A stretch of DNA of 64,000 bases, taken from NCBI GenBank assembly GCA_963733135.1, contig CAVTBX010000005.1, positions 1-64,000 on the forward strand, read 5' to 3'. Positions within the stretch are counted from its first letter, which is position 1. Every line of letters begins with the position of its first letter. Of the stretch, positions 42,948 through 50,587 are shown in pieces. The notes under the pieces are model-generated. The model had not been told where the DNA came from, did no database searches, and was given only the letters and a program-made list of their open reading frames with translations. Made by a program: the position numbers and the translations under genes. The stretch is from CAVTBX01 sp963733135 (GTDB lineage Bacteria > Actinomycetota > Thermoleophilia > Gaiellales > Gaiellaceae).

Positions 42948-43061
42948 CTATCCCTGTCGCTGCTTGTGTCGCGGGTTCGTGCAGATGACCAGAACCTTGC
43001 CGTGCCGCTTGATCACGCGGCAGCGATCGCACATGGGTTTGACTGAAGCTCTGACCTTCAT
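42948..43061 (-). CDS. rpmJ: 50S ribosomal protein L36
   Basis: 37 residues: MKVRASVKPMCDRCRVIKRH then GKVLVICTNPRHKQRQG. The zinc ligands CxxC, Cys and His are present, so this is the zinc-type L36. It is a very short gene between map and rpsM; position and sequence are unambiguous. Confidence 0.97.
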   Translation of the reverse strand: MKVRASVKPMCDRCRVIKRHGKVLVICTNPRHKQRQG

Positions 43062-43113
43062 TAGGAATCCGCCCGTCGCAGCGACGCGCGTCGCCAGCCG
43101 CCGAGCGGAGGGG

Positions 43114-43881
43114 TCATCCTAGCAAAGAGCCGGTGCGGGCCTGCGTCAGGATTCGCGGCTCTACGTCGGTGATTGCGACGGTGTGCTCGAAGTGCGCGGA
43201 CTGCGATCCGTCGGTCGTCGAGATCGACCAACGGTCGTCTGCGATCCAGACATCCGGCTCCCCGGCCGTGATCATGGGCTCGATCGCGAGCGTCATCCCG
43301 GGAGCGAGCTTTGGGCCCCGGCCGGGCTCCCCGAAGTTCGGCACCTGAGGTTCCTCGTGCATGGAACGCCCGACGCCGTGTCCGACAAGCGAGCGTACGA
43401 CGGAGAAGCCCGCTGACTCCGTCGTCCGCTGCACCGCGGCAGCAATGTCGCCTATGTGATTGCCGGCCCGCGCCTCCTCGATCCCGGCCGAGAGGGCCGC
43501 CTGGCCGACGTCCAGGAGTCTCTGCGTCTCTGAGTCGACGTCGCCGACCGCAAACGTGTAGGCGGAGTCGCCGACGAAGCCCTCGAGAGTCACGCCGACG
43601 TCGATCGAGATGACGCCCCCCTCCTCAAGCTCGTAGGCGCCCGGGATGCCGTGCACGACCATCGAGTTCGGCGAGGCGCAGATCGAGCCTGGGAACCCCC
43701 GGTAGCCCTTGAACGTCGGCACCCCACCCTGAGAGCGGATGTGCTCCTCGGCGATCGAGTCGAGCTCGCCGGTAGTCACGCCCGGGGCGATGTGCTCGCC
43801 GAGCAGCTCGAGCGTCTCGACGACGACCTGGCCGGCGCGAGCCATCGCTTCGATCTCGTCGTGCGACTTTCGGATGATCAC
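43114..43881 (-). CDS. map: Methionine aminopeptidase type I
   Basis: 255 residues. The five metal ligands can be seen in order: SIDVGV and VGDSAY (two Asp), LVGHGVGRSMHEEP (His), LAIEPM and HFEHTVAI (two Glu). It removes the initiator Met from nascent proteins. It overlaps adk by 4 nt, as in many spc operons. The usual next gene, infA, is missing, and 52 nt of non-coding sequence lead to rpmJ. Confidence 0.97.
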   Translation of the reverse strand: MIIRKSHDEIEAMARAGQVVVETLELLGEHIAPGVTTGELDSIAEEHIRSQGGVPTFKGYRGFPGSICASPNSMVVHGIPGAYELEEGGVISIDVGVTLEGFVGDSAYTFAVGDVDSETQRLLDVGQAALSAGIEEARAGNHIGDIAAAVQRTTESAGFSVVRSLVGHGVGRSMHEEPQVPNFGEPGRGPKLAPGMTLAIEPMITAGEPDVWIADDRWSISTTDGSQSAHFEHTVAITDVEPRILTQARTGSLLG

Positions 43882-44462
43882 TGGCCCGCTCCGGCGGTCT
43901 GGAGAACGTCCTGAACCTCGGAGAAGACCTCCCCGACCGAGCGGTCGGCGTCGACGCCGACGAGCAGGCCACGCGTCCGGTAGTACTCCACGACGGGCTC
44001 GGTCTGCCCATGGAACACCTCGAGACGGTGACGGATCACGTCGGGCGTGTCGTCGCTACGGCCCTCGGCCACAGCGCGACCGTGCAACCGCTCGACCGCG
44101 ACCTCATCCTGGACGAGGAAGTGCAGGACGACCGAAAGGGTGCGCTCGAGCTGCTCCAGCAGCCCATCGAGCGCCTCCGCCTGCGGCAGCGTCCGTGGGA
44201 ACCCGTCGAGAACGAAGCCGGTCTCGATGTCCGGACGCGAGAGTCGCTCGCGGATCAGCTCGATCATGAGCTCGTCCGACACGAGGTCGCCACGGTCGTT
44301 AACGGCTCTGACCTCATGGCCGAGCTCAGTGTCCTCCTCCTTGATCGCGCGGATGATGTCGCCGGTCGCGATGTGCGGGATCTCGGCGTCCTCGGCGATG
44401 CGCGCCGCCTGGGTGCCCTTTCCCGCCCCGGGAGGCCCGAGGATGATCACGTCGAGGGACAT
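43878..44462 (-). CDS. adk: Adenylate kinase (short-LID form)
   Basis: 194 residues from the ATG at 44462. The P-loop is GPPGAGKGT at 9-17; DGFPRT and a short LID (GRSDDTPDVIRHRLEVFHGQT) without zinc Cys follow, the form common in actinobacteria. It interconverts ATP+AMP and 2 ADP. In-frame sequence upstream of the ATG is the family A element and reads as low-probability protein. The start codon lies 3 nt from that element's arm. Confidence 0.96.
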   Translation of the reverse strand: MSLDVIILGPPGAGKGTQAARIAEDAEIPHIATGDIIRAIKEEDTELGHEVRAVNDRGDLVSDELMIELIRERLSRPDIETGFVLDGFPRTLPQAEALDGLLEQLERTLSVVLHFLVQDEVAVERLHGRAVAEGRSDDTPDVIRHRLEVFHGQTEPVVEYYRTRGLLVGVDADRSVGEVFSEVQDVLQTAGAGQ

Positions 44463-44464
44463 CA

Positions 44465-44626
44465 GTGTCTCGTCTGGTCGTGTTGCCGTCTTCCTGGCGA
44501 GCGAAAACCGAGCCAGGCTAGGACGCAGGGAGCCCCTTTGCTGGTAGCAAAGGGGCGACTGAGGACGACGCATGGCGAAGCGTTTGCAGCCGCCAGGGAT
44601 GCGGTGGACACGGCCAGGCGAGACAC
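44465..44626. repeat. Family A long inverted-repeat element, copy A4 (secY-adk gap)
   Basis: Arms GTGTCTCGTCTGGTCGTG (44465-44482) and CACGGCCAGGCGAGACAC (44609-44626) pair with two G-T pairs. The minus strand carries GTCCTCAGTCGC, a CCCCTTTGCT/AGCAAAGGGG hairpin, and CTCCCTGCGTCCTAGC. It occupies the whole gap from just after the secY TAG to just before the adk ATG. Confidence 0.85.
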
Positions 44627-44628
44627 AG

Positions 44629-45882
44629 CTAGCGTAGGAAGCCTTCGTAGTGGCGCATCATCATCTGCGACTCCATCTGCCGCATGGTGTCGAGCGCGAC
44701 GCCCACCACGATGAGAATCGACGTGCCGCCGAGCGCCGTCGTCGTCGCCTGCGCGAAGCCTCCGTACTTGATGAAGAGCGTCGGGAGCGTCGCGACGAGG
44801 GCGAGGAAGAGCGCGCCCGGAAGGGTCAGGCGCGTCAGCACGCGGTCGAGATACTGCGCGGTCGGAGGGCCGGGCCTGATGCCGGGGACGTAGCCCCCGT
44901 GCTTGCGAAGGTTGTCCGCCTGGTCGACCGGGTTGAACTGAACCGCGGTGTAGAAGTACGTGAAGATCACGATCAGGGCGGCCTGGAGGATCAGGTAGCC
45001 CCATGAGGTCGGCGTGAAGTGGTCGTTGATGAATCCCGACGTTCCCGGGAAGAACTGTGCGAGCGTGGGCGGGAAGGCCATGATCGCGGCCGCGAAGATG
45101 ATCGGGATGACGCCCGCCATGTTGACGCGAAGCGGCATGTAGGTCGTCTGGCCACCCGTGAGGCGGCGGCCGACCATGCGCTTCGCGTACTGGATGGGAA
45201 TGCGCCGCTGGCCCTCCTGGACGAACACGACCGCGACGATGATCGCGAGCGCGAGGAGCGGGAAGACGAGCTGCTCGAACGGCGTCCCCTCGTACCAGGC
45301 CCGGACGCCGCCGGGAAGCCCCGCGAGGATCGACGCGAAGATCAGGAGCGAGATGCCGTTGCCGACGCCGCGCTTCGTGATCAGCTCGCCCATCCACATG
45401 AGGAGAGCGGTTCCGGCCGTCAGCGAGATCAGGATGAGGACGAACTTGCCCGGGTTCAGGGTGAGCGCGCCCTGGCGCTCGAAGAGGTACGAGTACCCCG
45501 CCGCCTGGACGGCCGCGAGCGCGATCGTCAGGTAGCGCGTGTACTGGTTGATGCGCGCGTAGCCGGCTTCCCCCTCTTTCTGGAGCTGCTCCAGCTTCGG
45601 GAGCACCACCGTCATCAGCTGCATGATGATCGAGGCCGTGACGTAGGGCATGATCCCGAGCGCGAACACCGCGAACTGCGAAAGCGCGCCGCCCGAGAAG
45701 ATGTTGAGGAGGTCGAGGACGGTGCCGCCCTGGCCGCGGAAGTAGTTCTCGATCTGAGTCGGGTCGACGCCCGGCACCGGAATCCAGCTCCCCAGCCGGT
45801 AGAGCACGAGGATCCCAGCCGTGAACAGGAGTCTGTTGCGGAGCTCCGGGACGCGCCAGGCGTTCGCGAGCCAGCTCAGCAT
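44629..45882 (-). CDS. secY: Preprotein translocase subunit SecY
   Basis: 417 residues with ten hydrophobic helices. The cytoplasmic loop is QKEGEAGYARINQYTRYLTI, and the second signature region GQTTYMPLRVNMAGVIPIIFA is present. It is the channel of the Sec translocon. It follows rplO by 6 nt; adk lies downstream but is separated by a 166-nt gap filled by an inverted-repeat element. Confidence 0.98.
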   Translation of the reverse strand: MLSWLANAWRVPELRNRLLFTAGILVLYRLGSWIPVPGVDPTQIENYFRGQGGTVLDLLNIFSGGALSQFAVFALGIMPYVTASIIMQLMTVVLPKLEQLQKEGEAGYARINQYTRYLTIALAAVQAAGYSYLFERQGALTLNPGKFVLILISLTAGTALLMWMGELITKRGVGNGISLLIFASILAGLPGGVRAWYEGTPFEQLVFPLLALAIIVAVVFVQEGQRRIPIQYAKRMVGRRLTGGQTTYMPLRVNMAGVIPIIFAAAIMAFPPTLAQFFPGTSGFINDHFTPTSWGYLILQAALIVIFTYFYTAVQFNPVDQADNLRKHGGYVPGIRPGPPTAQYLDRVLTRLTLPGALFLALVATLPTLFIKYGGFAQATTTALGGTSILIVVGVALDTMRQMESQMMMRHYEGFLR

Positions 45883-45888
45883 GAGCGG

Positions 45889-46521
45889 CTAACCCTCGCC
45901 TTCTGGGCCTTCGGCCGCGGTCTCAGGCTCGCCGGCCGTGCTTGCCTCGGCGGCCTCGTTCTCGGCCTTGGCTGGAGCCTCGGTCTTAGCAGGCTTGCTC
46001 TTCCGACGCTTGGACTTGCGCTCTTCGCGCGGAGGCCTAAGCGCGTTCGCCGTGCCGCCGGCTGCCTCGATCTTCTCGGCGGCGCTCTTCGAGAAGAGGT
46101 GGGCTGTGACCGTGAGCTTCTTCGTCAGGTCGCCGTTGCCGAGGATCTTGACGTCGGTGCGCGTGTTTCGGATCAGCCGCTTCTCGGCGAGATCCTCGAT
46201 CGTGACCTCGGCGCCGTCGTCGAAGACGCGCTCGAGCTCGGACACGTTCACGCCCACGGTGTGCGTGCGGTGCGGGCCGATCGGCATCGCGTCCTTCGAC
46301 GTCGAGCCGGGCTGCTTTCCGAGCCGCATGTAGAGCGGCATCTGACCGCCCTCGAACCCGGGTCGCATCTGATGCGAGCCCGACCGCGACTTCTGGCCCT
46401 TGATCCCGCGGCCGGAGTAGCGGCCCTTGCCGGAGCCCAGACCGCGGCCGATCCGCTTGCGGGAGCGCCGCTTCTGGGCAGGCTTGAGCGTCGAGAGGCT
46501 GAGCTCGTTCTCGTCAGGCAT
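45889..46521 (-). CDS. rplO: 50S ribosomal protein L15 with charged C-terminal extension
   Basis: 210 residues against about 145-150 in most bacteria. The core (KRIGRGLGSGKGRYSGRGIK, GFEGGQMPLYMRLGK) ends near residue 168. The remaining about 40 residues are Lys-rich, then Glu/Ala-rich (AKAENEAAEASTAGEPET). The extension is probably disordered. In order between rpmD and secY. Confidence 0.95.
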   Translation of the reverse strand: MPDENELSLSTLKPAQKRRSRKRIGRGLGSGKGRYSGRGIKGQKSRSGSHQMRPGFEGGQMPLYMRLGKQPGSTSKDAMPIGPHRTHTVGVNVSELERVFDDGAEVTIEDLAEKRLIRNTRTDVKILGNGDLTKKLTVTAHLFSKSAAEKIEAAGGTANALRPPREERKSKRRKSKPAKTEAPAKAENEAAEASTAGEPETAAEGPEGEG

Positions 46522-46523
46522 CT

Positions 46524-46703
46524 CTAGGACTCCTCCACGTCGACCAGGTGGCGGACCTTTCGGAGCATGCCGAGAGTCTCCGGGGTCTCCGGGCGCTCGA
46601 CTGTGCGTCCGATCCTGCCGAGCCCGAGGGCGCGTAGCGTACCGCGGTGCTTGGCGGTCTGGCCGATCTGGCTTCGAGTCTGTGTGATTTTAAGCGTCGC
46701 CAC
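46524..46703 (-). CDS. rpmD: 50S ribosomal protein L30
   Basis: 59 residues from GTG 46703: VATLKITQTRSQIGQTAKHR then TLRALGLGRIGRTVERP, typical of bacterial L30. The start overlaps the end of rpsE by 14 nt, and the stop is 2 nt from rplO. Confidence 0.95.
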   Translation of the reverse strand: MATLKITQTRSQIGQTAKHRGTLRALGLGRIGRTVERPETPETLGMLRKVRHLVDVEES

Positions 46704-47448
46704 CTTCGTCCTTCTTGCGCCGGCCTCGACGCTTCGGCTTGGCCTCGCCGGCGGGCTCGTCCTTCGCCGCAGGCTCCTTGGCTGTCTCGTTGTCGCCGGC
46801 GGGCTCGGCCTCCTCGAATGGCGCCGGAGCGTCCTCGGCGAGCTCCTCCGCGGTGACCGGGGCATCCTCGGGCTCGGTCGTCGCGGCGCGCGCGGACTCG
46901 GCCTCGGGCTCCTCCGTGCGCTTGCGCGGGAAGAGCACTTCGTGAACCGCCTTTCCGCGGATGCGGGCGACGTCCTCGGGTCGGCGGAGCTTCTTGAGGC
47001 CGTCGACGGTTGCCTTCAGCGTGTTGGTCGGGTTGGGCGTTCCGAGGCTTTTGGCCAGGATGTCTCGGATGCCGGCGAGCTCCAGCACGGCGCGAACGCC
47101 ACCGCCTGCGATGACGCCGGTCCCCTCGCTGGCCGGGCGCAAGACGACGCGCGCGGCGGAGAATTCGCCGACGATGTCATGCGTGATCGTCTGTCCCTTC
47201 TTCGGCACGGTGAAGAGGTTCTTCTTCGCGTCGTCGACAGCCTTCGAGATCGCAAGCGGCACCTCGCGGGCCTTGCCGTAGCCGACGCCGACGCGATCCA
47301 CCTCGTCGCCGATCACGACGAGCGCGGTGAACGAGAAGCGCCGGCCGCCCTTGACGACCTTGGCGACGCGGTTGATCTCGACTACGCGCTCCTTGAGCTC
47401 CCGCTCGGCGAGCTCGCGCTCGCGCACCTGCTGGACGTTTACCGCCAT
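46690..47448 (-). CDS. rpsE: 30S ribosomal protein S5 with long acidic C-terminal extension
   Basis: 252 residues from the ATG at 47448 (ribosome-binding site GGGAGGTGG). The core (ERVVEINRVAKVVKGGRRFS, VGVGYGKAREVPLAI, EGTGVIAGGGVRAVLE) ends near residue 165. The last about 85 residues are Glu/Ala/Pro-rich with a basic end (KPKRRGRRKKDEGG). S5 takes part in decoding fidelity and mRNA unwinding. The long acidic tail is unusual. Confidence 0.96.
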   Translation of the reverse strand: MAVNVQQVRERELAERELKERVVEINRVAKVVKGGRRFSFTALVVIGDEVDRVGVGYGKAREVPLAISKAVDDAKKNLFTVPKKGQTITHDIVGEFSAARVVLRPASEGTGVIAGGGVRAVLELAGIRDILAKSLGTPNPTNTLKATVDGLKKLRRPEDVARIRGKAVHEVLFPRKRTEEPEAESARAATTEPEDAPVTAEELAEDAPAPFEEAEPAGDNETAKEPAAKDEPAGEAKPKRRGRRKKDEGGDA

Positions 47449-47458
47449 TCCACCTCCC

Positions 47459-47516
47459 GGGCGGGACAAGTCCCGCCCCTACGAAAACCGGGTATAGCGG
47501 CCGGACTTGTCCGGCC
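47459..47516. repeat. Family B palindromic repeats, copies B4 and B5
   Basis: B4 is GGGCGGGAC-AA-GTCCCGCCC (47459-47478) followed by CTAC; B5 is GGCCGGAC-TT-GTCCGGCC (47499-47516). They fill most of the rpsE-rplR gap (47449-47533). Confidence 0.8.
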
Positions 47517-47533
47517 CATGTGTATAGACAACC

Positions 47534-47890
47534 TCAAAACTTGAGACCTCCCTCGCGAGCGCCGTCTGCCAGAGCCTTCACGCGCCCGTGGTAGAGGTAG
47601 CCGCCACGGTCGAAGACGACCGTCTTGACGTCCGCCTTCTTCGCGGCCGCCGCCAGTCGCTTGCCGACCTCCGCGGCCTGTTCCGTCTTCGAGCCCTTGA
47701 AGCTTTTGGGGAGCGTCGTGTGGCTCGCTGACGCGAGCGTCTTGCCTTCGAGGTCGTCGACGAGCTGGGCCTCGATCCCGCGATTCGAGCGGAAGACGAC
47801 GAGCCGCGGCCGGTCGGCGGAACCCTGAATCAGGCGCCGAACCCGGCGGTGGCGGCGCAGGCGCGCCTCGCGTGTCGTCAGTGTGGCCAT
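47534..47890 (-). CDS. rplR: 50S ribosomal protein L18
   Basis: 118 residues. RPRLVVFRSNRGIEAQLVDD and YLYHGRVKALADGAREGGLKF are the L18 signatures. It binds 5S rRNA with L5. It lies between rplF and rpsE as usual, but the gap to rplF is 163 nt and consists of a long inverted repeat. Confidence 0.97.
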   Translation of the reverse strand: MATLTTREARLRRHRRVRRLIQGSADRPRLVVFRSNRGIEAQLVDDLEGKTLASASHTTLPKSFKGSKTEQAAEVGKRLAAAAKKADVKTVVFDRGGYLYHGRVKALADGAREGGLKF

Positions 47891-48056
47891 TAGTGCCCCT
47901 CCAGGTGATGCTGTCTAGCTTCTGGGTCGCGAGCACCAAGCCAGGGGCCGCACTCGTCCGCGGCCAAGGCCGGTGGCCTTAGCAAGGGCGAGGGTGGTTC
48001 CTGGCGCCGCGTGATCGCGGGCGGGAAGCGGGCAAGTATGGCCTGGAGGGGCACTA
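47891..48056. repeat. Long inverted-repeat element E2 (rplF-rplR gap)
   Basis: Perfect 15-bp arms TAGTGCCCCTCCAGG (47891-47905) and CCTGGAGGGGCACTA (48042-48056), with a central AAGGCC-ACC-GGCCTT hairpin. One arm begins with the rplF TAG stop; the other abuts the rplR start codon. The core differs from family A. Confidence 0.8.
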
Positions 48057-48587
48057 CGCCCTCTTCCCGAGCTTGCGGCGCACGTACTCGCCCTCGTAGC
48101 GGATGCCCTTGCCCTTGTAGGGCTCCGGCGGTCGAACCCGACGGATCTCGGAGGCGATCTGGCCGACCCGCTGCTTGTCGATCCCGCGCACGATCACCTG
48201 CGTCGGCTGCGGCACCTCGAATGTAATTCCCTGCGGGGGCTCGACGACGACTGGGTGCGAGTAGCCGACGTTCAGCTCGAGCGACGTCCCGCGAAGCGCG
48301 GCGCGGTAGCCGACGCCCTGGATCTCGAGCGCCTTCTGAAAGCCCTGCGTGACGCCTTGCACCATGTTCGCGACGAGCGAGCGCGTGAGACCGTGCAGCG
48401 CTCGATCTCCGCCGCGGTCGGTGGGACGCTTCACGACGAGCTCGCTGTCGGACTGCTCGACCGTGATCCGGCGCGGCACGTTCTGCGTGAGCTCGCCGAG
48501 CGGCCCGTTCACCATCACGCGCCCAGGCGAGATCGAGACGCTGACGCCGGCGGGCAGTTCCACTGGGCTTTTTCCTATCCTGCTCAA
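48054..48587 (-). CDS. rplF: 50S ribosomal protein L6
   Basis: 177 residues; MSRIGKSPVELPAGVSVSIS and the C-terminal RRVRPPEPYKGKGIRYEGEY are conserved. It sits near the factor-binding site of the 50S subunit. The TAG stop lies in the arm of element E2. Confidence 0.97.
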   Translation of the reverse strand: MSRIGKSPVELPAGVSVSISPGRVMVNGPLGELTQNVPRRITVEQSDSELVVKRPTDRGGDRALHGLTRSLVANMVQGVTQGFQKALEIQGVGYRAALRGTSLELNVGYSHPVVVEPPQGITFEVPQPTQVIVRGIDKQRVGQIASEIRRVRPPEPYKGKGIRYEGEYVRRKLGKRA

Positions 48588-48637
48588 GACCTTCGTCTCT
48601 CCTTATCGGCGAGAAATCGCCAGACTTCTTGCCGCTC

Positions 48638-49033
48638 CTACCAGATGAAGCAGACCACTTCTCCGCCGACGCCCTGCTCCTGCGCCGTGCGGCTCGTGAC
48701 GAGCCCTCTCGACGTCGAGATGATCGCCGTGCCCATGCCCCCGAGGACGCGCGGCAGGCGCTCCTTCTTCGCATAGACGCGGCGGCCCGGCTTCGAGACG
48801 CGCTTCAGGTCGGTGATGACCCGCTCGCGGTTCCTCCCGAACTTGAGCTCGACGACCAGGCTATCGAAGGACTCTCCCTCGTCGACCCGGTAGTCGCGGA
48901 TGTAGCCCTCCTCCTTCAGGAGCTTGGCGATCTCGACCTTCATGCTCGAGGTCGGCATCGTCACGGACTCCTGGAGCGCCTTGTTGGCGTTCCTGATCCT
49001 GGTCAGCATGTCTGCTACGGGGTCAGTCAGCAT
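48638..49033 (-). CDS. rpsH: 30S ribosomal protein S8
   Basis: 131 residues: DPVADMLTRIRNANKALQES and the C-terminal GMGTAIISTSRGLVTSRTAQ. It is an early 16S-binding protein that also acts as spc operon repressor in E. coli. It is 50 nt upstream of rplF; that gap holds only a small GGCGA-GAAA-TCGCC hairpin. Confidence 0.97.
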   Translation of the reverse strand: MLTDPVADMLTRIRNANKALQESVTMPTSSMKVEIAKLLKEEGYIRDYRVDEGESFDSLVVELKFGRNRERVITDLKRVSKPGRRVYAKKERLPRVLGGMGTAIISTSRGLVTSRTAQEQGVGGEVVCFIW

Positions 49034-49037
49034 CGGA

Positions 49038-49223
49038 TTACCAACTTGCTTTCGTCATGCCCGGGATCGCGCCCTCGTGGGCCAGCTCTCGCAGACAGAT
49101 CCGGCAGAGGCCGAACCGGCGGTACACGGCCCGGGGCCGGCCGCAGCGGTTGCACCGGCTGTAGCGGCGTGTTGGGTACTTCTGCGGGCGCGCGGCCTTC
49201 ACGACCAAGCTCTTCTTCGCCAT
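49038..49223 (-). CDS. rpsN: 30S ribosomal protein S14, type Z
   Basis: 61 residues from the ATG at 49223 (MAKKSLVVKAARPQKYPTRR). The zinc ribbon CNRCGRP..CRICLREL and short length define the zinc-dependent rpsN1/type Z form. It is between rplE and rpsH in standard order. Confidence 0.97.
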   Translation of the reverse strand: MAKKSLVVKAARPQKYPTRRYSRCNRCGRPRAVYRRFGLCRICLRELAHEGAIPGMTKASW

Positions 49224-49233
49224 AGGTTCCTCT

Positions 49234-49809
49234 CTACGCTCCTTGCGTGTCCTGCCGGAAGGGGAGTCCGAGCTCGCGCAGGAGCTCGAGCCCTTCCTCG
49301 TCCGACTTCGCGGTCGTCGTGATCGCCACGTCGAGCCCGCGCACGGCGTCGATGTCGTCGTACTCGATCTCCGGGAAGATGAGCTGCTCTCGGACGCCCA
49401 GCGAGTAGTTCCCCCGCCCGTCGAAGCTCGCCGGCGAGAGCCCCCGAAAGTCGCGGATTCGCGGGAGCGCGATCGAGACGAGCCGGTCGAGGAACTCGTA
49501 CATCCGGGCACCGCGCAGCGTCACCTTCGTGCCGATCGGCATGCCCTCGCGGATCTTGAAGCCGGCGATCGACCTCCGGGCACGGGTGATCTGCGCGCGC
49601 TGACCGGTGATCGTGGTCAACTCCTCGACGGCGCTGTCGAGCGCCTTGGCGTTCGTCTTCGCCTCGCCGACGCCCATGTTCACGGTGATCTTCTCGAGGC
49701 GAGGAACCTGCATCACTGAGGAGAACTCGAAGCGCTCCTTGAGGCGCTCGCGGATCTCCTCGTCGTAGCGCTGCCTCAGCCTCGGAATCTGCTGCTCTGC
49801 GACGGCCAT
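49234..49809 (-). CDS. rplE: 50S ribosomal protein L5
   Basis: 191 residues; VPRLEKITVNMGVGEAKTNA and IFPEIEYDDIDAVRGLDVAI are typical. It binds 5S rRNA and contacts P-site tRNA. The start overlaps the rplX stop by one base. Confidence 0.97.
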   Translation of the reverse strand: MAVAEQQIPRLRQRYDEEIRERLKERFEFSSVMQVPRLEKITVNMGVGEAKTNAKALDSAVEELTTITGQRAQITRARRSIAGFKIREGMPIGTKVTLRGARMYEFLDRLVSIALPRIRDFRGLSPASFDGRGNYSLGVREQLIFPEIEYDDIDAVRGLDVAITTTAKSDEEGLELLRELGLPFRQDTQGA

Positions 49810-50180
49810 CAGCGGTCGAGCACCTCCCCGCAGTCCGCGCGTTTGCAGACGCGAACCTTGATCCGCCCGCCCTTCGCGTCACGGAACTCGTAGCCGACGC
49901 GGGAAGCGCGATTGCAGGTCGGGCAGACGATCATCACGTTCGAGACGTCGACGGCCGCCGCGAGGTCGAAGACACCGCCTGCCTGCATCTGCACCTGACC
50001 CATCCGGCTCGAGTCGCGCATCGGCCGTGGCTTTCTGTGCTTCTTGACCACGTTCAGGTTCTCGACGATGACCCGCCCCTTGGCGGGCTGCGCCTCGAGG
50101 ACGCGGCCCTGCTTGCCGCGGTCCTTGCCCGAGAGCATCTGGACGACGTCGCCTTTCCTGATCTTCATCGTGTTAGCCAT
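49809..50180 (-). CDS. rplX: 50S ribosomal protein L24
   Basis: 123 residues. The KOW motif is KGDVVQMLSGKDRGKQGRVL; a two-Cys-pair C-terminal region (CPTCNRASRV..CKRADCGE) suggests zinc binding, as in some actinobacterial L24. It initiates 50S assembly. The upstream gap to rplN carries repeat B6. Confidence 0.96.
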   Translation of the reverse strand: MANTMKIRKGDVVQMLSGKDRGKQGRVLEAQPAKGRVIVENLNVVKKHRKPRPMRDSSRMGQVQMQAGGVFDLAAAVDVSNVMIVCPTCNRASRVGYEFRDAKGGRIKVRVCKRADCGEVLDR

Positions 50181-50191
50181 ATCTCTCCTGC

Positions 50192-50214
50192 GGGCCGGAC
50201 AAGTCCGGCCCCTA
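50192..50214. repeat. Family B palindromic repeat, copy B6
   Basis: GGGCCGGAC-AA-GTCCGGCCC then CTAC. The minus-strand GTAG supplies the TAG stop of rplN (50212-50214). Confidence 0.8.
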
Positions 50215-50580
50215 CAAGACCTCCGGTGCGAGCGAGACGATCTTCATGAAGTTCTTCTCGCGGAGCTCGCGCGCGACGGGTCCGAAGATGCGGGTGCCGC
50301 GCGGGTTGTTCGCGTTGTCGATGATCACGGCCGCGTTCTCGTCGAACGCGATGGACGTACCGTCGTTCCGTCCAAAGGGCTTCTTCGTCCGGACGACCAC
50401 GGCCTTCACGACCTCGCCCTTCTTCACGGTGCCCTGGGGGGTCGCGACCTTCACGGTACCGACGATCACGTCGCCGACACGAGCGTAGCGGCGCTTCGAG
50501 CCGCCGAGCACGCGGATGCAGCGGAGCGACCTGGCTCCGGTGTTGTCGGCGACACGAAGGTTGGATTCCTGCTGGATCAT
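50212..50580 (-). CDS. rplN: 50S ribosomal protein L14
   Basis: 122 residues from the ATG at 50580 (MIQQESNLRVADNTGARSLR), the exact conserved N-terminus. It forms an inter-subunit bridge and the RsfS-binding site. It has normal length, with no extension. Confidence 0.98.
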   Translation of the reverse strand: MIQQESNLRVADNTGARSLRCIRVLGGSKRRYARVGDVIVGTVKVATPQGTVKKGEVVKAVVVRTKKPFGRNDGTSIAFDENAAVIIDNANNPRGTRIFGPVARELREKNFMKIVSLAPEVL

Positions 50581-50587
50581 CGTTCGG

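Noticed and set aside
43082..43098. GCGACGCGCGTCGC palindrome between map and rpmJ
   Set aside because: Short and of a composition expected by chance at this GC content; no other copy seen.
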